In this document: positions 12,460-23,937 of the stretch, piece by piece
Position numbering within the stretch: position 1 is the first letter of the stretch
How the letters are laid out: each line of letters starts with the position of its first letter
Source: Trichostrongylus colubriformis
Taxonomy: Eukaryota > Nematoda > Chromadorea > Rhabditida > Trichostrongylidae
Length of the DNA: 64,000 nt
Reading direction: 5' to 3'
NCBI GenBank assembly: GCA_963978905.1
Contig: OZ022259.1
Span: 54,206,727 to 54,270,726 of the forward strand
The notes under the pieces: generated by a model
Seen by the model: the letters and a program-made list of their open reading frames with translations, nothing else
Told to the model about the DNA's origin: nothing
Databases searched by the model: none
Translations under genes and position numbers: made by a program

Positions 12460-14310
12460 GTAGGAAGACGAAATTAGCAAATTTATGTGCTGCAATCTCT
12501 TTAAAGTTCGCAGGAATCTACAGTTAAAGCTCCCAGTGCTCCGTCTTCCTGACGATTCAGCTGGTCATCTTTACTAGATACCCTCCTCACGATTTACTGA
12601 ACACCGCAGTGTGTCCATGATGGTGTAACCAGATGATCGATCTGTGCTGGGGGTACTCCTCCATGGGATGTTCGCAACTCTCTCCAACAGGTCTTCGAGT
12701 GCTAGTAGTCAACGGCAATTATCAGATTCGATGACACCAGCTATGCACAAAAAATGGTGGCTGACGATGGCTGACGTTTCGATAGTAGTGCCATAATGAC
12801 AGGGTGGTTTTCACCGCTTCGACCGACACCACAGTAACCGGTTCCCGACGATTTTTCGGTCACGGTCTAAGTACGGACATCGAATCCACGACTTTTTTTT
12901 TCCAGCGAAAGCAAAGAATACCTCCAGGTCCGCTAGCCGCGACTACATCTTAGCCATATAAAGGGATGGTCTTCCCTGGAAAAATTTATCAATTCATAAA
13001 TTTATTAATTTTTTCAGAACACTGATCATTGTGGGCTAGGTGAAACTGGTCCTTTAGATGTCCCAAAGTTAAGGTCAGATCAATCGATCAAGAATAAGTC
13101 TAGAAAATTGGTAAAGCATGCTTGGAGTTGTGCAAGGCACCTCACCTACTTCTTCGAACGACTACACAGGGGGCGGAGCTATACAACACTGGACGAGTTT
13201 CACGGCCACCTCAGTTTCTTTCGGACGCGTTTTCGCGTTTGATTCTGAATTGGTTAGCCACACTAAACAACAATAGAAGTCAGAAGCTTCACAGCCGTCC
13301 ATATGACCAGGTGCACCGCGCATCTTCGAGTAGTCCAATGGCTATTTGAGCACCATTCCACCGAAATAACTCTTCCAAAAGAATATGCGAAACCATGAAA
13401 CTCGTAGCGTTCTGTGCGCTATTCTCTTGGAGGGTCTCTTTATCAAGATAAAGGGAAGCTTACACCCACAAAAGTTCTTGATTTTAGTGCCTTAGTTCTG
13501 GCTACGCGACCATCCTTGTGTTGTGACCTTACCTAGTTCCCCCCCCCCCCCTCCTTGAGTTTCCGTCCGTCCAATGAGACATATTTCTGTAGATGCGCTG
13601 TACTCACAATGCTTTATTCCTCACTTGATCGTAAAGTGGAACAAATGGACAAATAAGGAATTCTTTTCTCTTTAAAACGATCGTTATTGGCCCTATTGAG
13701 AAAACTCGTCTATATACGGTTGGAACAGGTTTTGAGTGTTCATCGGCCGGAAAATGAGAAAACGGCTTTTACGAGCAGTCATAGAAATCCTCAGTGAGGA
13801 TTGATTCATTTTATTAGTCGGCACTGAGCAGAGGAATTTCTAATACTTTCGTGTTCTATCATTGAACAATGGAGTTTTCCAGAGATTTTGACCCTTTAAA
13901 AAACCAAGCCGCTCCCACGTGGAATCCTCGAAGTGATTGGATGTGCCAAAAGTTGAAATTTCGGCTGCTTACATTAGAATCAACCTTACGAACCTCTTTT
14001 TTCGGAATACTTAATGTATAGGAAAGTCTTCTTTTGGGCTACGCCATGCATTGTGCTTTGTATCTATGCCATTCAGGACTGCAGTTGGACGCCATTACTG
14101 CTTATATAATGATTTCGTGTGGGTGGAGATTGGCACTAATGCCTGAGCCACTAATTTCACCCTCATGCTCCTTGATCAGGTGATAATTCACCCATCCCAA
14201 ATGGATGGAAAGCTTGCTTCGCCTGTTCGTAGTTGACCACCAGTCCATGCGAATGGGAATGGCGCCACTGGTCACTACGCTACCCCTGTTTCAAAGTGCA
14301 CATCATCTGT
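12460..14310. other. Intergenic, no gene seen
   Basis: No coding exon is supported. There is a C homopolymer at about 13538-13550 and a GGACGAGTT motif at 13191. Nothing else was recognised. Confidence 0.4.
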
Positions 14311-14475
14311 GATTTCTGGGTGAGAGTCGATGGGTCAAATTTTCGCTTCGCGGCGTCGCACACACGGCGCCGTCAGTACGAGCCGTTTGCAGTCCCGCTC
14401 AAGCCGCAGTGGGCTGGTACCGTAAGGACCTTTAAAGATTGCAGTTTGAAACTTTTAGGAGTTCGCCCATGTTGT
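14311..14475 (+). repeat. Half-copy of the GGCGCC foldback family
   Basis: This stretch matches the left arm of the palindrome at 55636-55931. It shares TTCGCTTCGCGGCGTCGCAC, GGCTGGTACCGT and GACCTTTAAAGATTGCA in the same order. The second arm is missing, so the copy is truncated at what would be the palindrome centre. Confidence 0.65.
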
Positions 14476-15429
14476 GGTTGTTTCCACACCGTTTTTGAAA
14501 CGCGGATGCGCATTTCACAAGTTGTTGTAGGTCCATGATTCTCTTCTGTTCAACCTTTATGACATTCGAGCTATATTCGGTCGCGAAAAAAAAACTCGCA
14601 CTCGCCCCGCCGTTCGCCGCGGGCGCCGCGCGAATATTCGACCAATCGACCCTTATCCGAGATTTCTAGTTAGAAAAAACGATGAGACAGCTTTTAAGAA
14701 GGCGGGAAAGGAGCCTGTGACAAAATAGGCTGCAAGGGTACTTTTCTCCCAGCGCTCTGAAAGTGCTCCGTACGTGACGGTGCCAAAGTAGCCACATTTG
14801 TTCGAGTATTAGACAGATTCTGAGGTGCTGTGAGCCTTTGCTCCTTCTAAGCCTCTTCTTATTATGGAGGATACGCCACCGAGCTAAATTCGTGGAAGTG
14901 ATGGAAAGTACCTCTGTAGAGGAACAATTTGGATTTTTTTGCTCGAATAGATTTTCTATTGAAATCTTTTTGACTGTTTGTAATTTGTATGGATATCGAT
15001 CGATGTTTCGCTCTAAGCCTCTTCTAAACTGTATATGCAGGCCACTGTTGACGCAACGGAGCAGCGCACCGTTATCGTCCGATTCACTTCTCAGCGGCGC
15101 TAATCGAGGTGGTGGCCGTTGACGGATGCGCGAAAAGCTGGTTTTGGGGATTTTTTTGTTCACCTTCATACAACAGAATCCTTGTGTGTGTGGTGGCGAA
15201 TGTTCGTCGCTCATCGCGATGACTTCTCAACGCGATCATCAACCGAATCGGTCTGCTGCACCGCCCCGTATGAAACCCGTACCCCTCCCGCCTGCTGTGC
15301 TATGCTGTCTCCTCGTATACCCTCAGCGTACAGTTTCACGTACACAAAACCCCGTCACCTACGGGGGGAAGATGCAAAGATCGTGTTTCGATTTTATGCG
15401 ATGGCCTCTTTCTGTTTTTCGACTTTTGC
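14476..15429. other. Overlapping open frames, not supported as a gene
   Basis: A 182-codon minus frame (14666-15214) overlaps several plus frames. It shows no family motif, and I saw no splice sites or start context. I treat it as repeat-derived or chance sequence. It is the longest unexplained single open frame in the first 24 kb. Confidence 0.35.
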
Positions 15430-15690
15430 TTCTTTTTTAATTTCTTTACACACGATATTTTATGCGGGACTTCACGTAAATTTTACATTTCACAAAAGTA
15501 CCCCTCAGAAGTCCAAACAACAAAAGCATATAAAGCGCGGCTTCTGTTCTCTTTATGCGTCTCCAACCGCAGTGGACAACGGGGCGTGCACTCTCGTTCG
15601 CACTTTTTCGCTTGAAATTTGCATACCACTCCCTTGTTAAGCAAATACAATATAAAAATGTGGGTAAAAGAGAAACCAGCGTTTCCATGC
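15430..15690. repeat. Diverged foldback element (same family as 41308-41745)
   Basis: It contains the family's central CGTCTCCAACCGCAG and the right-arm block AAGCAAATACAATATAAA. The left arm is degraded but recognisable. It overlaps chance open frames on both strands. Confidence 0.5.
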
Positions 15691-15814
15691 ATGACTCATT
15701 CAAAAGTTGTTCGCTACTCGTCAGAATCCATAAGTTAATCGGTGATGCATAACTTTATGATTTTAGAATTCTCCAGGTTCTCTGTTCTTGAAACCTCGGC
15801 ATGATGTTAACATT

Positions 15815-16183
15815 AATCGTGTAATGCTTTGCCGAACGAGGTTGTTAGGTGGATCAATTTATTTATGGCCTGACGTTTCGACCTTTTCGTCGTCTTCAGA
15901 GGTCTGAAAAGTGGCTCGAAGTTTGCTGACCTTTAAGTTTGCTGACCACTCTCGATGGATCACGGGTGAGTTCAATTTCTTTCTTTCGTCTATTCGACGT
16001 CTCCATGGATTGAGTAGGTGAGTCCGAAATGCTAGGGGTTGTTGGCGCTTCATCGGGTAGGTTAAAGGTCAGCAAACTTCGAGCCACTTTTCAGGCCTCT
16101 GAAGACGACGAAAAGGTCGAAACGTCAGGCCATAAATAAATAGATCCACCTAACAAGCTCGTTCGGCAAAGCATTACACGATT
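15815..16183. repeat. Foldback element with long near-identical arms
   Basis: Two arms of about 120 bp (from 15815 rightwards and from 16183 leftwards) are near-perfect inverted copies. They start AATCGTGTAATGCTTTGCCG and run through AGGTGGATC, a TTTATTTATGGCC block and GAAGTTTGCTGACC. Each arm contains CTGAAGACGACG followed by GTCGAAACGTC, which resembles a hammerhead ribozyme core. A smaller relative is at 17776-17880. There is no open frame of interest. Confidence 0.85.
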
Positions 16184-17410
16184 TATGATTTTAGTTTTAT
16201 GCGGTCTGTGCACATCACGAATGCACAACCTTGAAAGTTCTGTTTTCAATTTGGCTTGATCGATTCGGGAATGGTGATTGCTACACTCGCCTACCTTTAC
16301 TGCCCCAAAGTGAGAGATTCGCGCATGATCACTGCCTTTTGCTTCAAAAAACTTATTCAAAAATCATTAGACTGCTTAACAAGAATAAGTTGGAGGGGTC
16401 GTTTAGGTGCAAATATTATGTCCTTCGATCACTACTTTTTGCTTAACATTCACTAGTATTCCATGGCAAAGGCGGTTTATGACATTTTGCGGCTTTAGGG
16501 GACAATTGTTGATTTAATCCTTCTTTCTGTAAGGTGCTTTTGTCCTACTGGGACTTTCTGGACGTTTTCTCAACTGCACCCTTTCTGATTGGTCCTTCAG
16601 CACAATTTCGTTAAAATAATATTATGACTCCGCTTTTTTTCGTGCTGTTCTTCGTTTTTATTTGAAGTGCTAGAGCAAATGTGCAAAGATAGATATACTT
16701 TTAAGTCCTCTCATCTGATATTTGAACCGTAAAAGTAACCAAGGAATTTCTGGGAGGTGATCAGATGGTGAGCGATCCGAAAATTCAAAAAAAAGCATAA
16801 AAATTTCGAACATGAAAAAGTCTGTGTGGTTATGCACGAATCCGAAGTTGACTTGAATATTCTTAGGAATGCCTACCAGAAAATGTATGATCATCGTCTG
16901 GGAGGTTTCCAGAACACCAAGCGGTCTTATTCGTGGAATCCTGCACAACGCCATTCAACAACACTTTTGATGAATCCTTCGGGTTCTAGTACGCCCTGAT
17001 ATTTTAGTAGTTTGACAGTAATTGCGAGATAAATGTCGGCTTGCCGGAGTTTTTATCGCGGATGCATTACGCCTGAATGCGAGTTGTTGTAACTGCGATC
17101 ACCGCGTGCATTTCTGTGTCATACATTCGAAAAACTTGGAACACATATTGTATTGTGGCACGGTAAAACGTTTATGAAAGTACGGTCAAAGACGTTTTGG
17201 TCTGTGCATGATTGAGGTCACATTTCTGTCAGTTGTCGTTGTGATTCTAGGCACAAATCCACTGCATGGCGCATCCCGAAAATCAGTTGTATGAATGCAC
17301 ATTGCGACCTTTCAGCTAATTCTGTTATTTATTTATTTATTTGTTTATTATACGAGCAAATTACAATGAACCTAGACAATAAGTAATTCCAATATTCATG
17401 TTGTCTTAAA
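16184..17410. other. Intergenic, no gene seen
   Basis: No coding exon is supported. An ATTT-type simple repeat is present at 17325-17345, just before a SINE copy. Confidence 0.4.
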
Positions 17411-17630
17411 GCGCGGAGGTGGCGTGGCAGATGGCGCGCATTCCCACTCCACACGCCTGGGCCAATCAAGCTTTCATCCCTCCCGCGCGGTATGTCTCCA
17501 CAAGTCATGATATAGGCCAAATTGCATTTACCTGCCATCGCGATTCTGAATGGAGCTAGAATGCACGGCGTATTCCACTGAAGGGATTGATGAACGCCAA
17601 AACCATTATTAACCTTATAATCCTTATTAT
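17411..17630 (+). repeat. tRNA-headed SINE (family 1), plus copy
   Basis: It starts GCGCGGAGGTGGCGTGGCAG and shares the body CGATTCTGAATGGAGCTAGA and the end GGGATTGATGAACGCCAAAA with the copy at 20896-21195. The middle is shortened and the B-box region has decayed. Confidence 0.7.
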
Positions 17631-17775
17631 TTAGTCGCATGTCGATGCTTACTATATTGTTGATTAGCTTGCATTACTTGCTGAATTGTAAAATAAAATA
17701 GAAAAAATCTCAATCCTATCAAAACCATCCGATCAACCTAATACAAACAGGAGCCGCTAGCGAGGTCCCCTTTCT

Positions 17776-17880
17776 AGGTGGATCACGGGGCCTCTGAAGG
17801 CGACCAAAGGGTCAAAACGTCAGGTCGCTGGTAAAATTGATCCACCTGAAAACATCGTTCGGCAAAGCAGCACACGGATA
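17776..17880 (+). repeat. Short relative of the 15815-16183 foldback element
   Basis: Shared blocks are AGGTGGATC, CCTCTGAAGGCGACC, AAAACGTCAGG, GATCCACCTGAA and GTTCGGCAAAGCA. It again contains the CTGAAG..GACC..GGTC..AAAACGTC arrangement, with a 4-bp stem where the larger element has a 3-bp stem. Confidence 0.6.
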
Positions 17881-18439
17881 ATCTGAATGTCATGTCGAGG
17901 TTCTGAGAAGAGAGAACTTAGGGAATTATAAACATTGTTATGTTGGCGCTAGAGAGTTGGAGTCTGTTGGGCAACTGCCCGCAAACGTAGCGCCAAGCCA
18001 TTTTCCGTCCAAGGATAAGTCACCCTCTTCTACGGACCCATATTTCGCCATACTAAGCCTTTACTCTCGTCTACTGGTCGTGATCATGCACCGAATTTGT
18101 CAGGCATTCTTCCCACCGAAAGAATTGTGGTAGTAAAGCGGAACTGGTTCAGTTTACCCAGTGAGACCATTTCAAGCTATTATATTTCCAATGAGCACAC
18201 TCGTTTACCGTAATGTTTCTGTGGATGATTTCGATCAATAATCGAACCTTATCGTTAGTTGAGAATTTGTCTCATAAATAGCGCTTGAGTCGTATATATT
18301 TAGGGACCAGGGAATGCTTTTTTGCCATTTTTACCGCATGGTATCCTTTCATCACCTACCCTATTTTTCTGAGAAAATCTTGTCCTGCATTTCTTAAGGG
18401 CTCTCACCTGACTATATCTATGCTTACCAAAACTCAATC

Positions 18440-18950
18440 TGGCTAATAGAAATTCACCAAGGAACCTCATGAAAGGAAGGGGACAAAAATCACGCCGCAT
18501 AGGCAATTGGGGTGTGCGAGCTCCCCATTTCACTGGTTTTAGCTCCCGCTTCCAAACGGTGCGATGTGGACAGCCGTTTGTTGAAAGTGTGATTGATGGT
18601 AAGCGTAATTCCGAGAAAATGCTTCCGTCCACGGATCGACAAATCTCGGCTGACCCAAATCGTGGCGGCAAGCCGACCGACCGACCGCCAACCGTGCGGA
18701 ATCGTTCACGGGCGCGGCCAGCAGCCATCAGATCACCAGTTAGAAGGGGCGGACCGACTGCGACTGCGACTGGTGGCGACACCACTAACCGCTATTTCGA
18801 AGATTGAACACCACGATAGTCGAAGGACGTCGTCGTCGTGCGCTCGACCTGATTACCTTCCATGGCCATGTTTTTGACGACCCCCTGGCGTGACGAAGCG
18901 TCACCATCCCGCCGTGCAAAGCCGCTCCTGCTTACTGCACGACATGACTT
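18440..18950. other. GC-rich patch of unclear nature
   Basis: Base composition is clearly more GC-rich than the surroundings, and open frames of 112 codons (plus) and 161 codons (minus) overlap. A consensus-like donor (GATGGTAAGC) lies on the plus strand at about 18597-18606. I could not build a multi-exon gene from it. It could be a first exon or CpG-like promoter region of an unrecognised gene, or an old element. Confidence 0.3.
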
Positions 18951-19239
18951 TTACCGTCTTTCATCGTAGAACGTGATTTTGCAGGATATTGGACTCGTTG
19001 TCGTAATCCACTGTCTATTATTTCCATAATTTTTACTAATTAGACTAACTAGCTGACTGATTTTTGCTAACTAACTATTAATTAGAAGTCCAGAAGGCTT
19101 TGGTAAAAATATCTATACAGTTTTTTGTTATCCATATTCTCATAATTGCAAATTGACGTATATCTGTGAATTGACGTAATTTTGAAGTTATTACTAGAAA
19201 TTAATCCCCATTTATGGCATGTCTGGCACCATATATGTA

Positions 19240-19741
19240 CAGTAGCGCTCAAAAGTCTTCGGACAAAACTTTTTGCCATAACTTTTCTTCTATTTGACCA
19301 AATTTGACAAAATTTTAATATGTGTTGCCTGAACCTATTTCCAACATTTCCTTCTACTTGAGTGTCGCTTGACACTTTTCATGGTTTTTTACAAGAATTT
19401 ACTACAAGACCACCGAAAAAAAGTAAAAGGCTTAGTCAAGAAAACGGCTTTCTTCACAAAAACAAAACGAGCAAGCCTTAGAAAACATCAGTATTCTGTA
19501 GAAAGACCACGACTTTTGATGACAGCGGCACAGCGGGACGGCATAGCGATGGCACTCCAAAACAAAAAATTTCATATAACCACGCAACCTACACCGTTGA
19601 GCGCCATAATAGTAAATTTAGTATGCAGTGTCTCCAAGTACAACATACTAAAATTTCTCTTAAATCGGTGCAGTTGCAAAAAAGTTACAAGTGAAAAACC
19701 CAAGTGAAAGACCATTTCGCCGAAGACTTTTGGCGCTACTG
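19240..19741. mobile_element. Tc1-type non-autonomous element
   Basis: Termini CAGTAGCGCTCAAAAGTCTT (left) and the inverted CAGTAGCGCCAAAAGTCTTC (right) are flanked by TA on both sides (19238-19239, 19742-19743). The CAGT terminus plus TA duplication is typical of Tc1-like transposons. The 502-bp interior has no recognisable transposase motif. One plus open frame (19369-19707) resembles no transposase I know. Confidence 0.85.
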
Positions 19742-19744
19742 TAT

Positions 19745-20682
19745 GTATACTATGTATGTTGTTAGGTCGCTTGTTTTGCCGTCACCGTACCCTCCCACGC
19801 TGTTTAGAGCGAGCAGTACTGAGAAGGTCCAGAACTGTTTGGGTGCGAACCACTAAGACAGAAAATTTGCGTCGCAACAGCGACGTGGTGTGTACGAGCT
19901 TGGATCGCCTGATGTAGTTGGGTCCTCAGGCGAATACCGTATCCTATGCCTAAAATAGGGCGTAGGGCAGGGCATGGTAATCTTTCCAAGATCCAACTAC
20001 ATGCGGCTTCCCTGGCTTATGGGCACAGAAACGCGAATTTTATGGATCGGTTGCTTTTACTTGTGGTTTTTGAAAGCGTTGCTCTGAGTGGTATAACCTT
20101 TGCCCAAGGCTTGAAAGCTACCTTCTCTGATCAGATCTTTAGGGCTATGACCAATGCGGAACTTGTTTAGGCTACATAGAAGTTGTGCTTCTCATGAATT
20201 ATTACTTCATCAATTAGAATTCAATACTTCCAAAAATGAATTACAACACTTTATTTCTTTCATCATAGGATTTGTGTTTGTTCCATACGATAGGATGTCG
20301 TGCTGTAAGTAGATTATATATAGATTTCAACGGAACCTAAACTAATAAATGCTACCAAGCGCGTGGACCTTTTGCGCGAAGTATAGCTCCTTGTACAGCC
20401 AGATACGACAGTAAAATTCTACACGATCATCCTCTAGACTTCTTTAGCGCAAGCTCTGATGCGCTCCGTAGGCTTATAATCATATCTGTTCACAATCACG
20501 AAGTTCTTTCCCCTGCGATCTCGATGGTGGTGGATGAACAGCCACACCCATTCGACCAGCTTCGCTGACTAATTTAACACCAGGATGTGACAGATCAGAG
20601 GTCATCGTAGAAACTTGTAAAAGAGCTGGCATCACTCTTTATTACTCTATTTGCACTTTTGGCATCTTAGGTTACTCGGGGA
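19745..20682. other. Intergenic, no gene seen
   Basis: No supported exon, RNA gene or repeat was recognised on either strand in this stretch. Confidence 0.4.
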
Positions 20683-20800
20683 TAGCCTTATGTCGAATTT
20701 TCGCCTTGCGGCTTCCCACTCGCATCGCCATCAACACGACTTGTAGCGGTCTGTTGGAATTCCCCTCAGGATGCAAGGGGCTGTACCATGGGCTGTACTC
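20683..20800 (+). repeat. Partial copy of the TAGCCTTATGTC element
   Basis: It begins GATAGCCTTATGTCGAATTT and continues with the CACGACTTG..GGTC..TTGGAATTCC block seen near the end of the 12089 and 56556 elements. The interior is deleted and the right terminus is lost. Confidence 0.5.
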
Positions 20801-20895
20801 ATATCCGAAAACAATAACTTTTGTAGCCTAAAACAGCAAACTAGTAACATAAGAAGTAAAAGAAACAACAATATTACATGATAACAATCTTAATC

Positions 20896-21195
20896 GGGCG
20901 GAGGTGGTGTAGTGACAGGTGGCGCGCACCCCACTCTCATGGTGCGGGGATCAAATCCTGCATCAACTCCCGCCCAGGTCAAGCAAGCCTTCCATCCTCC
21001 GGGGTCGGTGAATTGGTACCAGACTCGTCTAGGAGGATAAAAGCACTGACTTGTACATCGGCTGGCCACCGCAAGTCATTGTATAGGCCACATCACATTC
21101 ACCAGTCATTACGATTCTGAATGGAACTAGAATGTGCGGCGCATCCCACAAAAGGGATTGATCAACGCTAAAAACTTTATCATTTTTATCTTTTT
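20896..21195 (+). mobile_element. tRNA-derived SINE (family 1) with intact target duplication
   Basis: A 300-bp body is flanked by an identical 14-bp direct repeat, TAACAATCTTAATC, at 20882-20895 and 21196-21209. The head starts GGGCGGAGGTGGTGTAGTGA (A-box-like) and has a B-box-like GGGATCAAATCCTG, as expected for a polymerase III promoter from a tRNA. The tail is T/A-rich. A long flanking duplication and a tRNA head are hallmarks of a SINE mobilised by LINE machinery. Two further copies lie at 6740-7014 and 17411-17630. Confidence 0.9.
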
Positions 21196-21209
21196 TAACA
21201 ATCTTAATC

Positions 21210-23402
21210 ATGAACTAATCAATTCGAGATAACGGTAACGTGACGCTTGTGGATTTCTTGCTCCGATAGACGAAGTTTTTCACCGATGCCCTCTTTGTCC
21301 ACTCCAATGGGTTATTTTTGAGATACATTACCAGTTAGGATGTACAGTATCCCTAATCTAGGTATGTATGCGATCTCCTTGCACAATTAGTGTAGTATCT
21401 GAAAGGCGTCCGCGTGCACTCTGTGGATTAGGACCTCCCCCCCCCAATCCCCGATACCGATCAGACCTTTCATCTCTTAAAGCTGGCTGCATGTAATCGC
21501 ATCTGGGAATATAAATATAATATGAACTTTCGCCCTTCCAACTTTGGGTTTTGCCGGGTATATATTCAAAGATGCCCACGATCCGTAGTGGGTGTCCAGT
21601 GCATGGCACATTCCGAAGATTCATTCGGTGTTCGTCCTTTTGTCTATTTTGTGCACATCGTATGGGCATGGCCGGAACCCGTACCCGTACGTTATTCTGA
21701 CAAAGAATATTATTTATTACCTATTTCATAAGTAGGCTTACCCTGGTAAATTTACCTGACTTAGGTCAAATCATTCATGCGGTATTTTCGGGACATTGCT
21801 CCGTTTTCACGGAGTTTCGCATTGGTTGAATTCTTGGCTGGGTTCATCAGTACGTCGCAGTCGCAGCAAAGCTTCTCCCAAAATCTGCAGGCACACAATT
21901 CAATTTTGTTCGCATGATTCCTTATGCACTTTTTGCCGGATTTGAGTTTTCTGATGGAAAATTTGAATTCTTTGCAAATATTATTCAAGTACTCGCCTCT
22001 GCTCCCTTGAGTCGAATCTCCTTGTTTGGGACACAGATTTCAAACGTCTAGGAAGTGAATTTCAATTTTTTTTGCTGCGATTGATATAGGCTTGAAACAC
22101 CACAGTTATGGAAGATCGTGGTACAAGTTAAGATCGTGGTACACATGAGAATGTGTCATCTACTCGAATAAAGTCCAAATCTGCAATTTTGAATACTATT
22201 TAGGAAGGCAAGCGCCGGAATCCTGCGCACGAGCTTGGTTTTTTGGCCACAAGCGTTTTTCTATTAGCGTTCAAAAACCATTTTTATATTTTTTCTGGTA
22301 CAGTGCTGTCGAAAGCAGGTATGCCATACTATGCAGAACCATAGACAATGCTATACCAGTGATAGAGGTGAGGGTAGGGGTAAATTTGTTGAATAGGGAC
22401 AGAAGTATGCGTTTACATGATTGGCGTGTCAATCAGCGCCGCTGTTAGGTGAATACACATGTATATTCTGTACAGCTATTGTGACTCTTCTCAAATCACA
22501 AGTCAAAACATGTAACTCTTCATCATTCAACAAAATGCCCCCCTCTCCCCTCTTCCCCGTTAGTTAGTAGAATATTTAGTAGAATAATAATAAGCGTTCA
22601 GTAGACTTTTGCTAAGCCTCATAACATTCTTTAATTTAGCCTTTCCAAATCGTTTACTCCGTAGCTCCGTATTTAGCATAATCGCAAAGCTCTATTATAC
22701 TAAAATTTGAATTGCGCCTCTCCCGCCATTAACTGTTCAGTCGTCCTCGGGGGAGTTCAAACGAGTTCCTAATATTAAATAAATAATGAGGCCAACCAAA
22801 ATTACTTCAATATGTGCTTCTTGCACGTGTTCGGAATCGCACGAATATCTGAATCGTGATTACTTTGTACAGTTTGTTGTACTTTTGTGTACGTCTGCAA
22901 TTATGTTCTTAGATTCTGCTATGAAATAGCCAACAAGAAAATTTTGGCTGGTCTGGATTGATTCAAACACCTGTCCTTTTATTCAGAATCTTCGTCAAAG
23001 CAAGCTCCCAAAACTAAATTAAATTTCATCCAGTTCTGCTGCAATCGATCCGATTTGTCATTTTCTCGATCACGATTGTAGTGCTGATGTGTTCAGGTGA
23101 AAGGATGGGGCTGAAAACCTTAAATTTCGATGCATCCTCGTCTTTCTAGACCCCTTTCCTTTATGTCGGTTCCTGACATTAGTGGGTTGAGCAGAAAATT
23201 CTAATCGTTACTGGTGTTGGTTACCACCGTTCTTGTGCCCTAAATGAATCGTCCTCAATACCGAGAATTCATTCAAGGGTGTGTTTTGAGGGGCGTAGAC
23301 GAGCGATGATAAAAAATTAGGTTGATAGCTTCAACAAATCCATCATTCAGTACTGAGCTATCCCGATGTGCCAATATATAAAATAAGATAAATTTTTAAT
23401 TT
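21210..23402. other. Upstream region of the large gene, no exon seen
   Basis: No coding exon was identified. An 18-bp near-direct duplication (AAGATCGTGGTACA twice) lies at about 22111-22145. Promoter elements for the downstream gene could be here or nearer the start, but none can be singled out. Confidence 0.4.
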
Positions 23403-23540
23403 CAGGCTTGAAAAAGGCGCTAGGTACCGAAAGCTTGCCAATAAGCCCAATTTTTGCGCAATATTTTGTGGATCTTTTGAGTCTTTTGACATAGAATTTT
23501 GGAGCCTCACACTGTTTTTTACACATTTAAATCCATCATT
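23403..23540 (+). repeat. Dispersed repeat with hammerhead-like core, copy 1
   Basis: It begins AGGCTTGAAAAAGGCGCTAG, continues CCGAAAGCTTGCC, and ends with a TTTTGAGTCTTTTG block followed by AGCCTCACACTG. The same two blocks at similar spacing occur at 25199-25345 and 27562-27680, all in the same orientation. In this copy the small stem (GGCGC/GGTACC) is partly disrupted. Confidence 0.6.
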
Positions 23541-23927
23541 GTTGTATTCATCGTGATCTTTCTCAGTGCTGTGTAATCTTTTTCAATACCACACCCCCCA
23601 AGAGTCATCGGGTTGTCGGGTTATTCACTCACGAATTGCCCGCGCTATCTGGGTTTCCCATCTCAACAAATCCTACCACTTCCTCTTCCCTTAATCCCCT
23701 GATGATCGCCGAAACCGATCCGTTAAATTACCTAATCGTACAGGTTCTTGCGGCTGAAAACCCTTTGTTGGATAGGGTAGAATAACATCTTCGCAACGAT
23801 TGCTCTATGTCATGTTTTACATAACTGTCCCAAAATACCGCTTGCGGGACTTTGGGGACAGTCGTCGACTGTATGAAAATTCGCAAAGAAATTGTCGTTC
23901 TTTTTCAAGATTTTTATGATGTAATCA

Positions 23928-23937
23928 TTTTATAGGC
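23928..23937 (+). promoter_or_regulatory. Probable trans-splice or first-intron acceptor
   Basis: CATTTTATAG ends two bases before the start ATG at 23938. In nematodes such an acceptor right before a first coding exon usually receives a spliced leader. A conventional 5' non-coding exon upstream is the alternative. Confidence 0.6.

Noticed and set aside
14666..15214. 182-codon minus-strand gene
   Set aside because: No domain, motif or splice context is visible, and plus-strand frames overlap it.
19369..19707. Transposase gene inside the 19240-19741 element
   Set aside because: No helix-turn-helix or DDE-type motif is recognisable, and the element is too short for a complete Tc1 transposase.
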